A stretch of 64,000 bases of DNA from Haematococcus lacustris (lineage: Eukaryota > Chlorophyta > Chlorophyceae > Chlamydomonadales > Haematococcaceae). The notes below the pieces were generated by a model. It was not told the origin of the DNA and made no database searches. It worked only from the letters and a program-made list of their open reading frames with translations. This document shows, in pieces, positions 45,401 through 55,107 of this stretch. Within the stretch, counting starts at the first letter, position 1. Each line of letters opens with the position of its first letter. The DNA lies in contig JASKMD010000028.1 in NCBI GenBank assembly GCA_030144725.1, positions 655,652 to 719,651 of the forward strand, read 5' to 3'. Position numbers and translations under genes: made by a program.

Positions 45401-46706
45401 GGGTTGCCCTGCGGCGAGCCAGAGGGCAAGCCAGCCAGTCAGTCAGCCAGTGAGGGGTGCGGTGCACCATGCCATGCTGTCAGTGTGCCTGCCCCCCTCC
45501 ACACCAAGAGCAGCAGAGGCGCCAGACTGCCCCTAGCACCCCAGCACCCTCCCTCAGCCTGCTGCCTTGCTGGCTAGGCTTCGCAAGCCACAGGGCGGTC
45601 GCGTCAGCCAGCTAGCAAGGGCCACCTGCCCCCTGCCCCCTGCACCTGGCCCCGCACCTCCCCCCTGCTCCTGGCCTCATCACCTGCGCTGACCCAGGCT
45701 TCTTCCAGCACCTGCATCTGTGCCTGCACCATGCCAATCAACCTGTTGTAAGCGGCACCCTCTACCTGCCCCTGCACCCTCCACCTGCACCCTCCACCTG
45801 CTCCTGCCCCCTCCACCCTCCACCTGGCCCTGCTCCCATCGCACCCCCTGCTCTCCCCTGCTCAGCCCCACCTGTTGCAGGAAGCTGCGCTCGCGCGGCC
45901 CCTCTCTCCGCACCACCTCCACAAACCCCAGGAACTGCACTCAGCACCACCACCACACCAGCAGCAGGCCACAGCATCAGCACACCCACCAGCAGCAGGC
46001 CATGGCAGCAACACCCTGCTCAGGCAACGCCATGCACACAGCAGCTTTGACATGAGCAGCTACGGCGGCAGCAGTGGGGGCGGTGGCAGTAGGGGCAGCG
46101 ACCGGACTGTGGCCGGTGGCGGCAGCAGCGGGCACAGTGGCAGCAGCAGCAGTGAGGGCGGTGGCAGCAGCAGCGGGCACGGTGTCAGTGTCATGAGCAG
46201 TGGCAGCAGCAGAGGGCTGTGGCAGCAGTGGCACGAGCAGTGCTGTGTCACAAGACGGGACCCACTGAGCAAGCAGTGGCAGGCACAGCAGCAGGTCAAG
46301 GAGGGCTTGCCTGCGCAAACGTGAAGAGGGAGTATACGATTTCCTCCTCACAAACCACACCACTGACGCCCCACTCCCCTGCAGGCAGCCAGTCAGCGGG
46401 CCAGTTAGTCAGTCAATCGGCTGGCCACTCGATCAGTCCAACGCGCGAGGAGGCGGGCAGGCCATAGGGAGGAAGGAGCAGGCAGGCCAGGCAGTCTAGG
46501 GAGGAAGGGAGGCTAGGACTAGGCAGGCAAGGGCTAGGCAGGCTAGGGAGGCAGGAGCAGGCAGGCAGGCCATAGGGCAGCTGAGGGTGAGCTGGAGGGT
46601 TGAAACAGGCAGGCAGGCAGGCAGGCAGGGTTATGCCGCACACCGCCCCCCGCCCTGCGTCCTGCTCCTGGCTCAGCTTACCCCGCCCTCTCATCCCAGG
46701 ACCCCA

Positions 46707-46743
<37 letters not shown>

Positions 46744-48453
46744 GCCACCACTGCCGCCTGCCTCCTTGCCCCACTGCTGCTACGATTCCCTGTCCTTCTC
46801 AGGGTTCAATGTGCCTTGCAGGGCACCTGTGAGCATCACAGCTGCGGACCATGTGACCCCATGCAACCCGTGTTTGCATCTCCATGCGCCCATGCACCTG
46901 TTGTGGTGACCAGGTGGTATATTCGCTGCTCCAGGTCCACGGCCGCCTCCAGCAGAGGGCCGCGATAGCGAGCCACCACAGACCGTAACTCTGCTTGCAT
47001 CTCAATCACCGCCTTCTCTCGCACCAACTGCAGGCAGGAAGGTGTCAGGAAGGTGTGCATGCATGCATGCATGCAGGCATAGTGCACGCCCACTGCCATG
47101 GTCACGGCAGTACCACGCACTAAGCAAGGCACCACGAGGGAGATGGAGCAGCCAGTGTCAAGGTCCAATGGCCCTGCGCAGTATGACCTAAGAGGCAGGC
47201 GCTGTACCCTGTGCTGTGAAGGCACACTGCTGCCTCCACATGACTCAGGCACACATTGATGCCTCCACATGACTCAGGCACACATTGATGCCTTCACATG
47301 ATTCAGGCACACATTGATGCCTCCAATGGAGCAGGGGCGAGTGATGAAACTTGCGATGGTGGCTATCAGTGGGTGGAGCTTGCACTTAGCTTTATAGCTT
47401 GCACTTGACCCTGTGCTATCATTTACCAAAAATCGTTTTGAACCATGCAGTGGTGGCTATCAGTGGGTGGAGCTTGGCACCTGGCCACCAACAGGCTATT
47501 GCTCCACGATTGCGATCTACACTCCCTCTTCTGCCAACCATTGCCCGGCCGCTGTGCTGTGCTGCCTGCTGAGCTGCCCCTTGCCATGTTGGGCCGCGAC
47601 AAAGGAGTTGCCAAGGCAAGCAGGCCACAGCTGGTGCCAAGCTGGCTTGAGGGGGCTGGAGCCACAGCCACAGGTGCACATAAGGAAGCCTGGCCAGCTG
47701 CTCCACTTGTGCTGGACCTGTTGCGGTCAGTGTTGGATGCAATGCAAGGTGGCTGAAGTTGGTTGGAGCGTGCAGTTGCCCCTGTGCTTCTGCTCAGCAA
47801 TGACGGCTTGCACTTCCCACGTGCAAACCATTGCCGGTGGCTGCGGACAGAAAGCTGGGCCCGCATTTTTGCTGACAGGCTCCTTCACAGCGGGATCACA
47901 TTGCCTCCTCGCTATGCAGTCAGTCATGATGACCATGATCTTGGCTAAAGTTTACGACTAGGGTTATGAAGCACATAGTCTCTGTGGCTGTTTGCAAGTA
48001 TGCTTGGGCATGGGGACGCTGAGTTCTTGCAACCTTGCTGTGCCGTGGCCTGCGTCACTTGCCGCACCTCTTTCTGCAACTCTGCTCGCTTGCGTTCTGA
48101 GATTAGACCACCGTACAGGTTGAGGCACACACTGCCCAAGGCTATGACAGCTGAGAAGAGGGTGGCCACCTCCCCAGGCATCAGGCTGGAAACGCCCTGA
48201 GTAACGCACAATGTAAAGTGCAGGAGCATGGAGTGGCTGGAGGAAGGGGCAGCGAAGCGGGGTCATGGAACGCGCGGGTCGGGACGTTGATTACCTGGAA
48301 GTGCTCGCCGATGCCCAGCATGCTTCCGATCACCAGGCTGGGTGGCAGCGCCGCTGAGCGCGTCAAGGCTCGTCGCTGCTGAGGTCCGTGAGGTCGAGGA
48401 CATTGAGTCCGCGAGGCCTTAACACCACGTAGCTGAGAGCAGCTCGCCCGCAT
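35283..48453 (-). CDS. Conserved membrane-associated protein of unknown function, 15 exons
   Basis: Exons (minus): 48453-48295, 48196-48059, 47027-46898, 46378-46311, 45934-45872, 45765-45694, 45408-45320, 45012-44604, 44288-44190, 43957-43785, 43564-43514, 42410-42314, 37429-37383, 37145-36884, 36215-35283. All 14 junctions agree in phase, giving 2,790 nt (929 residues). The N terminus is Arg/Ser-rich (MRASCSQLRG...) like a plastid transit peptide. A membrane segment (VATLFSAVIALGSVCLNLYGG, two short runs) lies near 62-82. Then come VDLEQRIYHL, VYSLFTFAQFLGFVEVVRRE, a Ser/Gly/Ala-rich insert in exon 8, FRISRGGQRAIG (about 422-433), AGWFKPLYEDM and LLVDTIDLLDPN (ending 516). The last 310 residues are Pro/Ser/Gly-rich. 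The core recalls uncharacterised bacterial and plant proteins with a 'QRAIGE' motif; I recall no function. Intron 4 starts GC. Confidence 0.83.
36241..36316. repeat. Telomere-like interstitial repeat (TTAGGG-like)
   Basis: About eight G-rich units such as 'gagggttagggttagggg' in the last intron of the 15-exon gene. Confidence 0.7.
37496..37577. repeat. CAT then CAC trinucleotide microsatellite
   Basis: About twenty ATC/CAT units pass directly into about seven CAC units in intron 12 of the 15-exon gene. Confidence 0.93.
37815..37862. repeat. Dispersed repeat, copy B
   Basis: Second copy of the block at 20,957-21,010, just upstream of the satellite. Confidence 0.7.
37952..41890. repeat. 3.9-kb 22-bp satellite inside an intron, two unit types
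   Basis: About 175 head-to-tail 22-bp units begin GTACTCCTACAGTGT and end either GCTGGCT (type A) or CTGAGCT (type B). Units within a type are essentially identical; A and B are interspersed, with runs of A mostly 1-5 long. The first few units (37,955-38,012) are diverged. Because 22 is not a multiple of 3, long chance frames repeat every 66 bp until a TGA in type B falls in frame; these are not genes. The whole array lies in intron 12 (42,313-37,430) of the minus-strand gene. Confidence 0.97.
42437..42670. repeat. CTG-rich microsatellites in intron 11
   Basis: Runs of CTG at about 42,438-42,468, 42,549-42,567 and 42,641-42,664, separated by mixed sequence. Confidence 0.85.
45180..45312. repeat. 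Pyrimidine tract in intron 7
   Basis: 'ctgacccctcccttccc'-type units and a long C-run. On the transcribed minus strand it is a G/A tract. Confidence 0.8.
46606..46744. repeat. Inverted pair of CAGG / CCTG microsatellites
   Basis: Six CAGG units at about 46,606-46,629 face eight or more CCTG units at 46,709-46,743, separated by about 80 bp, in intron 3 of the 15-exon gene. They could pair into a hairpin. Confidence 0.85.
47228..47330. repeat. 29-bp tandem repeat, about 3.5 units
   Basis: The unit contains 'catgactcaggcacacattg' followed by 'atgcctcca', in intron 2 of the 15-exon gene. A separate 26-bp direct repeat (tggtggctatcagtgggtgg) is at 47,356 and 47,448. Confidence 0.85.
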
Positions 48454-48857
48454 AGTATAGCCCGCGTTACGCCTTCAGCCTGTGCTGCTCAGGCCTCGAG
48501 TTCGGGTCGGGCTGTGTGAGCTGAATTGGAGCGTTGTTGCGTGCGAATCCTATGCGCACGTTTCTTGTGGTAGGAAGAATGGTAGGGTCGAGAATCGCAA
48601 AGGGGTGTGAGCCCATGGGTGTACTTGCTTGCACTGGTGGCATGCATGTGCAAGTGACCCCTGCATAAGGCATGTTTGTGTACTCAGCAGAGGAGTGTCT
48701 CAGCAGCCTCACAATGCAATGAGCATTTATAACAATGCGTGCGGGCGGGAGGTGGAATATATGTACGTCATACAGTGTTTTCTTTGCGTGCACAGTTCTC
48801 TTATTGCAAGATCCATATTGCAATCCATATTGCAAGATCCTTATTGCATGATCCATA

Positions 48858-50332
48858 TGCCCTGTGTCACCTCATTAGAGCGTTTGTGCTCCCCTTGGGG
48901 CTGTATGGCAGCCAGGTATGGGGCACTGCTTTCCTTGGGCATGGTGTGCAACTCTCCAACCCAGTGCAACTCTCCAACCCAGTGCTCAGCTTTCTCAGGT
49001 TTGTTGCTAGGGTACGTAGCTCAGTGTCAGGCCTGATGGTGCTGCATGAGTTGGGGCAGCTGCCCCTCCAACTTTACTGGCTCAGGGCTGCATGCAAGTT
49101 CTGGAACACTGCCAAACTTTCCCACAGTGACCTGCTAATGAGGGTCATCAAGGCAGATGTGGAGTTAGGCAGGAGTTGCCAGACCAGCTGGAGTGCTCAG
49201 TTCCAGCTGGCCGTTAGAGAGCTGATGGGGGGTGAGTTTACCTTGAGCCCGGACATGGTCCTAGGCACCAAGGCTATGGAAGTCAAGTGGCTCAAGAGGT
49301 GGGGGAGGCGTTGGGTTGGGTTTGAGGGAGACCCTAGACTGCCTGAGACGGTGCATCGGGAGAGATGTTCGTATGCTGCATGGTTCAAGCATGGGGACGG
49401 CATTGGCATCAATCACATGGCACCACACCTGCTGAACAGACAGCTCTCTACAGAAGTTCGCACGAGCTTGTATAGGTTCAGGTTAGGCAACAGCGGTTTG
49501 GGGGTGGAGAAGGCTCGGTTTGAGGGGGTAACTTTCATTGATCGCACATGCACCAGATGCACAGAGGGGGTAGTGGATGACGCCATGCATTTCATCATTG
49601 AGTGCACTGCCACGAGTTCCATCAGGGAGCGGCCGGAGTTTGCCATGACTTTACAGAACAATAATGAGAACTTGCATGACTTCATGTTGAGCCCATGTGC
49701 ACCTCTGTTTGTGCACCTTGCTTTGAAGTGCGTTACAGAAAGTCCCGAACCCCTAGAGGGGGAGGGCGGCCTAGCAGCCTAACGGCTGACGGCTTAAGCG
49801 GTGTACACAGAGAGCAGCGCTCAGCAGAGGAGCAACCAACTCTATATTTCCGAGCAGTGGATCAGTTCTACAACAGGCAGGAGCTAGAAGAGCAGGTTTC
49901 CATGAGGGCAGCAAAGCGTGGTAGAGGGGCTCACATGTAGGGGGGGGGGGGGCATGGTTAAGGTTGAACATGTGAGTCACCACAAACTTTTCATTTGCCG
50001 TTTCCATTGCATTTGGTGATCAAACCCCCGGTGATTACATGCCTGAAGTGGCATAGTGTACTTTCAGTTGAAGTTGGGTGCAATTCCAGTGGCCAGATAT
50101 AGGTACACTTAGTTTTAAAATCCCATTTCTGGGGGGGTATGTCAGAGTTTGGGCTGTAACGTTGCAAGCTTATGGAGATCAAGCTTCAGTCTCCTATTGA
50201 TGAGCAGCAGGCTTAAAGCTGCACTCAATCTTGTGAGCAGCATTGGGTTTGATGCAGAGATGGAGTAGTTATGACGATTTCTGCAAAAAAGTGGCCAGAA
50301 TTAGGCAACTCTCTGTGTAAGCCACATCATCG
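48858..50332 (+). mobile_element. Second LINE copy, 3' fragment, interrupted by a TA-flanked element
   Basis: From 48,858 the sequence matches 5936-6889 at high identity (RT C-terminal part and CTRCTEG...H...C knuckle; stop at 49,780-49,782). The catalytic RT core is absent. A small in-place duplication (ctctccaacccagtg) at 48,951-48,983 is unique to this copy. The LINE tail is split at 'gcggtgTA / TAagccacatcatc' by the 512-bp element 49,806-50,317. The open frame upstream of 48,858 is fortuitous. Confidence 0.93.
49806..50317. mobile_element. 512-bp nonautonomous pogo-like element with TA target duplication
   Basis: Termini CACAGAGAG and CTCTCTGTG are exact inverted repeats. TA flanks both sides (49,804-49,805; 50,318-50,319), and the empty site is present in the first LINE at 6871-6880. 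Inside, 49,846-49,939 encodes LYFRAVDQFYNRQELEEQ and a stop, shared with the degenerate transposase at 940-1056, so this is an internal-deletion derivative of that family. Confidence 0.9.
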
Positions 50333-51160
50333 TTATTGCCATGTTCATCCGCTCCACTGCAGCCCACTGACAGATAAGCCCCATTGGTTGAGGTATGCAG
50401 GGCAAGCGTTGCGCCCCAGGTTGCGCATCAACACCCAGTATGCAACGACAGAAGGGCATGTCAGACAATCCAAATCGAAGGGCGGCCCAGGCAGCCTAAG
50501 CGATGACGGGTCATCATCCATTATCATCGCCCCATTCTCACAGTGCCAGCACCGTGCTTTTGTTGAAAAGTGCACGTGCCTTCACAACACAACCGACAAC
50601 CCGCAGAGCATGTGCCTTATGCACACCTTGTTAACCAATCAAGGGTCCAGTGTGCAGTTTTGAATCAGGTGGATTAGCGGAGAACACCATAACCCCACCA
50701 CTGCTTACCCCTCCACCATCACCAACAACAACTCCACCCGCCGAGGTACACATGCTTGACCCTGGCTATGGTGGTGCCCTCCCCTCCCACACTCTCACTC
50801 TCACACAGTGCTCACCTCACTCCTGCGATGCCTGCGACCCACAACCCCGTCAGTCCCCCCTGGCTGCCCTGTGACCGAGTTGATGCAACTTGTCTGCCTC
50901 CTTGCTACACTAGCCGACACTACCTCGCTCAGCGGCCGAGCAGGCAACAAGTACCTCAACAGCGCAACAGCATGTAGCCACAGCAGACATCCCCCCCCCC
51001 CCCTCCTAACAATGTCAGTGTCGCAGCGCTGTAAGTGCCTCCTGCAACAAATGGGGGCAGGCTACGCCCCGGGCGCAAGCTCCACCCATCGTGCATGTCG
51101 TTCCTGACGTAGTAGTCCTGCTCTTCTCCTCTTCACCTCCTGCAACAGCATGCTATGCTG
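50333..51160. other. No gene recognised
   Basis: A minus frame at 50,345-50,575 has two cysteine pairs (CWHCENG, CLTC) but no family match. The rest is low-complexity C-rich sequence downstream of the aminotransferase. Confidence 0.45.
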
Positions 51161-51164
51161 CCGC

Positions 51165-53158
51165 TCACTTGTGCGTGTGCGACTGCAGCACCTGCAGCAA
51201 CGCCTCCTCAAACGTGGCCAGCGCCAGTTGCACCTCAGACTCGGATACGGTCAAGGCTGGCAAGAAGCGGATGCTCTCACGCGCCCCAGCGGTCATCAGC
51301 AGCATGCTACGCTGAGCACATGCCTTGGTCACTGCCTGCAAGCACACGCAAGTTGGAGTGTTCTGCAAGGAGGGGGGAGGGGGAGGGGGGAGGGGGGAGG
51401 GGGAGGGGGGAGGGGGAGGGGGAGGGGGGGAGGGGGTGAGGGGGAGGGGGGGAGGGGGGAGGGGGAGGGGGAGGGGGAGGGGGAGGGGGAGGGGGGATGG
51501 GGGGAGGGGGGAGGGGGGAGCATACATATTGGTTCACATCGATTACTGTTGGAGTCGCCTCTGCCCCCTCCTGCCATGCCCAGGCTCCCGGCTCCCTCCC
51601 CCCGCCTGAGTGACCCCACCGCAGCCAGGCCATATGGAGCTGTCCTGCCTGCTGCCGTCCGGAGCGCCCAGCTCAAGGCCGACCATGAGACCCCGGCCAC
51701 GCACATCAATGATGGCAGGGCAGCGTGCAGCCAGGTCAAACCAGGCCTGCAGGCACCAAGGGGATAGGCGGGCAGGCAGGCAGGCAGGCAGGCAGCTAAA
51801 GCAGGGAGATAGCAGGCAGGCAGGCAGGCAGTAGGCAACACAGAAGCAGGGTCCCTACTACCCTCCTTCACCATCCACACTGCCCTCCCCGCCATTGCCT
51901 AGCTACCCCCCCTGCCCCCTGCCCCCTGCCCCCTGCCCCCTGCCCCTTACCCCGCATCAGCTGTATGCCGCGCTTCTTGACATTGTCCAGCACCCCCTCC
52001 TGCTTCATGGTGTCAATGGTGGCCACCGCTGCTGCCGCCGCCACCGCATTGCCGCCGTAAGTCCCGCCCTGCAGCAGAGGGGGTCAGGCACTCGAGTCAG
52101 GGGGGGGGGGCAAGGCAGCTGAGGGGTGGGTGGGTGGGAGGGCAAGACAAGCTCCGGGGTAAGAGCAAGGCAGGGCTCAGGGGTGGGGGGGATGAGCAGC
52201 AGCAGTGGCAGCAGGCAGAGGCAGAGGCAGAGGCAGAGGCAGAGGCAGAGGCAGAGGCAGAGGCAGAGGCAGAGGCAGAGGCAGAGGCAGAGGCAGAGGC
52301 AGAGGCAGAGGCAGAGGCAGAGGCAGAGGCAGAGGCAGAGGCAGAGGCAGTCTTGCTGTCTGGGGCAGGGGCAGGGGCAGGGGCAGGGGCAGGGGCAGGG
52401 GCAGGGGCAGGGGCAGGGGCAGGGGCAGGGGCAGGGGCAGGGGCAGGGGCAGGGGCAGGGGCAGGGGCAGGGGGCAGGGGCAGGGGCAGGGGCTGTCTTG
52501 CCATGCCACCCCTGGGCAGTTCCAGGCTGAGGGCTCACCAGGGTGCCTGGAGCCAGCTTGTCAAACAGCTGGGGCCGCGCAGCCAGGCCAGCCAGGGGGT
52601 AGCCGCTGGCGATGCCCTGCACAGCAGCCACAGCAGCCACAGCACCCCCCCTGCTCCCCTGGCCCCCTGCCAACTGGTGGACAAAGCAGCAGGCTAAACA
52701 GTCCAGTCCAGTTCAGCTCAGGCCAGGTCAACTCCCAACCTCCTCCTCTTGAGCTCAGGCCAGTCCAGCTCAGGACCTCCTCCTCTTATAGGGCAAGGCT
52801 GGAGGGAACCAGGCTGGAGCGCAAGCACTGGCTGGCACCACCCTTACCCCCAAACCCCTACCCCGTACCCCGTACCCCCTACTCCCTACCTTCCTTGGCC
52901 GTCCTGCCCTGGCCCTACCCCTACCCAGGCTGCCTACCCCCCTGCCGCCCTCCACAACCCCTTCCCCCCCTCAGCTCAGAACCTGGGTAGGGACCCCCCT
53001 TCTGATCCCCCTCCACCCCCCCCTCTCAAGCCCCCTCCACCCCCTCCCCCTCCATCCCTGCTGGCCCTGCCCTGGCCCTCGAGCAGCTTAGAGGCGGCCC
53101 CCTACCCACCCTCTCACCTTGGCAAACACCATCATGTCTAGCCCTCTACCCACCCTCT

Positions 53159-53191
<33 letters not shown>

Positions 53192-53255
53192 CTTGGCAAA
53201 CACCATCATGTCTGGCCGCATGCCGCCCTCATCGAACTGGGAGTGGCCCCACCAG
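51165..53255 (-). CDS. Class III (PLP-dependent) aminotransferase, GABA-transaminase-like; 5' part lost at gap
   Basis: Moves amino groups using pyridoxal phosphate, probably with GABA or an ornithine-like donor. Minus-strand exons: 53255-53192, 52616-52539, 52068-51951, one around 51,760-51,640, and 51335-51165. Peptides in order: WWGHSQFDEGGMRPDMMVFAK, with the final K continuing to GIASGYPLAG (the region holding the PLP lysine in this family), LFDKLAPGTL, GGTYGGNAVAAAAAVATI, VRGRGLMVGLELG, and the C terminus RSMLLMTAGARESIRFL plus PALTVSESEVQLAL. Lys-Gly-Ile-Ala-Ser with GTYGGN is diagnostic of class III. Junctions around the 51.7-kb exon are not settled in phase. N-terminal exons, expected beyond 53,260, should lie toward or beyond the 500-N gap. 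I infer GabT-like from the C terminus; an ornithine/acetylornithine enzyme is the alternative. Confidence 0.87.
51367..51520. repeat. GGGGGA purine tract in an aminotransferase intron
   Basis: About 150 bases of almost pure G and A on the plus strand (pyrimidine on the coding strand). Confidence 0.95.
52214..52350. repeat. CAGAGG hexanucleotide array
   Basis: About 23 units in the intron between the exons at 52,539 and 52,068, next to a second array. Confidence 0.96.
52363..52491. repeat. CAGGGG hexanucleotide array
   Basis: About 20 units. This is the same unit as the 1.1-kb array at 25,121-26,212, on the opposite strand. Confidence 0.96.
53117..53215 (-). repeat. Duplicated exon end with donor plus CCCTCA microsatellite
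   Basis: 'cctcaccttggcaaacacca' occurs at both 53,117 and 53,189, each followed by 'tcatgtct', so the last codons (MMVFAK) and the donor are present twice, separated by about six CCCTCA units. The outer (53,192) donor is used in my model because the next exon joins in phase. Confidence 0.8.
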
Positions 53256-53626
53256 CTGCCGTGCGCCCTGCACCTGACTGCACCTGCATGACCGCACCTC
53301 ACTCCCTCACTCAGCTCCGCACAGTCACAAGTCACACTGTCCACGTGCATGCTCCTATGTCTTTCATCTCCATGCGACCATGCGATTGGCTGAACGGGGC
53401 AGGCAGGCGTCAGTGCCGAGCCTGGATCCACTGATCATCAGGCTGAGGAGCAGACTGTGCATGCAGGTCCCCCCCCCCCTCTCCTCTTGCCCTGGACCCC
53501 TCCCTCTGCCCCTGACCTGACCCCCTCCCCCTTCCCTTCCCCCCTGCCCCTCACCCTTCCCTTACCTCCTGCCCCTCCTCCTCCCCCTGCCCCTCCTCCT
53601 GCCCCTGCCCCTCCTCCTGCCCCTCC

Positions 53627-54126
53627 NNNNNNNNNNNNNNNNNNNNNNNNNNNNNNNNNNNNNNNNNNNNNNNNNNNNNNNNNNNNNNNNNNNNNNNNNN
53701 NNNNNNNNNNNNNNNNNNNNNNNNNNNNNNNNNNNNNNNNNNNNNNNNNNNNNNNNNNNNNNNNNNNNNNNNNNNNNNNNNNNNNNNNNNNNNNNNNNNN
53801 NNNNNNNNNNNNNNNNNNNNNNNNNNNNNNNNNNNNNNNNNNNNNNNNNNNNNNNNNNNNNNNNNNNNNNNNNNNNNNNNNNNNNNNNNNNNNNNNNNNN
53901 NNNNNNNNNNNNNNNNNNNNNNNNNNNNNNNNNNNNNNNNNNNNNNNNNNNNNNNNNNNNNNNNNNNNNNNNNNNNNNNNNNNNNNNNNNNNNNNNNNNN
54001 NNNNNNNNNNNNNNNNNNNNNNNNNNNNNNNNNNNNNNNNNNNNNNNNNNNNNNNNNNNNNNNNNNNNNNNNNNNNNNNNNNNNNNNNNNNNNNNNNNNN
54101 NNNNNNNNNNNNNNNNNNNNNNNNNN
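53627..54126. other. Scaffold gap of exactly 500 N
   Basis: A round gap length implies an arbitrary or estimated size. It is preceded by a C/T-rich repeat that probably broke the assembly. Confidence 0.99.
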
Positions 54127-54215
54127 CTTGATTGCCGTCAACCGCCCAACCGCGGAGAAAGACAAACTCTTCTCAGGCCCCTAGAAAACGACCCGAGTAA
54201 ACTTGAACTTGCTCG

Positions 54216-54365
54216 GGGTCACCCCGGCCGTTGGTCCCGCCAATCCGTGACAGGCCTGACGCTCACACCACGCGCTAGTGAAGGGTAGCTGAGGCTATCG
54301 CGGTAAGTCACGCGCGCTGAAACTCGCGTTTTAGACTGAAGCCTTCCAGATCACTCCGCCCGCCA
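54216..54365 (+). repeat. Left terminal inverted repeat of the 5.6-kb transposon
   Basis: Contains 'ggggtcaccccggccgttgg' at the outer end and 'actcgcgttttagactgaag' near the inner end, both found inverted at 59,699-59,849. Confidence 0.93.
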
Positions 54366-55107
54366 TTCCCGCGGACTGTGAACATGGTCGCTCGCTGCAG
54401 CCTGGGGCTCAACAGGGTGCGACCGTACGTGGGTCGCAGGTCGAAGCACAAGATTCCCAGGGTTGGGTCAGGACCCCTCATGTCCCGTGCCCTTCCTGAC
54501 ACCTGCCTGACCCTGCCTTTAAGCATGCAGAGCATCTCACTGAGGTGTCAGCATCACCGTGCGTGGACTCTGATAAAGTCATTTACACAACCTTGTCATG
54601 GATGTCCCGGAGCCTGGACGTGTGCGATTGGCGTAGCACCGTGCGGCATGCGATGACAGCCTAGTCTGCTACACGCCCATCATGCCAGTTTCCTTGTAAA
54701 TGAAATAAGCCCGACAGCCGATCAGCCGGCCGCTCTGTCAACATCGCGCAGCGCAAGTGCATTGTGGAGGTGCTTCGCAATGACGTGGTGGACTCCTGAC
54801 GCTCTAAGGGCAAGTACAGCCGGCGATACTAATTCCTCCCGGCTCAATGAACCCGACGTAGTTTCCTTTGCGCAGGCGCGCACCTAGTCCTATTACTTTG
54901 GAAGTGTTGGGCCCAAATGGTCCTGGAAGTAGTAATTGGAGGTAAGGACAGACATGTCAAGCTGTCAAGGCTACACTTGCTTGCTTTATTGCATGTGATC
55001 CCAACGTTACATGAAGTATGATGTCTCGATCTTGGTGCATCTCTCAGTGTAGAAATAGCATAAGTTGCCATGAAGTTATTTACCTGGTGCATAGCTACTC
55101 CCTAACA

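Noticed and set aside
48739..48857. N-terminal part of the 347-codon frame that runs into the second LINE
   Set aside because: Homology to the LINE starts only at 48,858; the upstream part is chance read-through of flanking sequence.
52005..52697. Long frames on both strands with Cys-Pro, Ala-Glu or Gly-Gln repeats
   Set aside because: Translations of the CAGAGG and CAGGGG arrays in an aminotransferase intron.
53457..54165. Long frames on both strands through the N region
   Set aside because: The frames are open only because unknown bases were translated as X.
54362..54700. Extension of the transposon's inverted repeats further inward
   Set aside because: Only scattered short matches remain inside 54,366 and 59,698, so the TIR was ended there.
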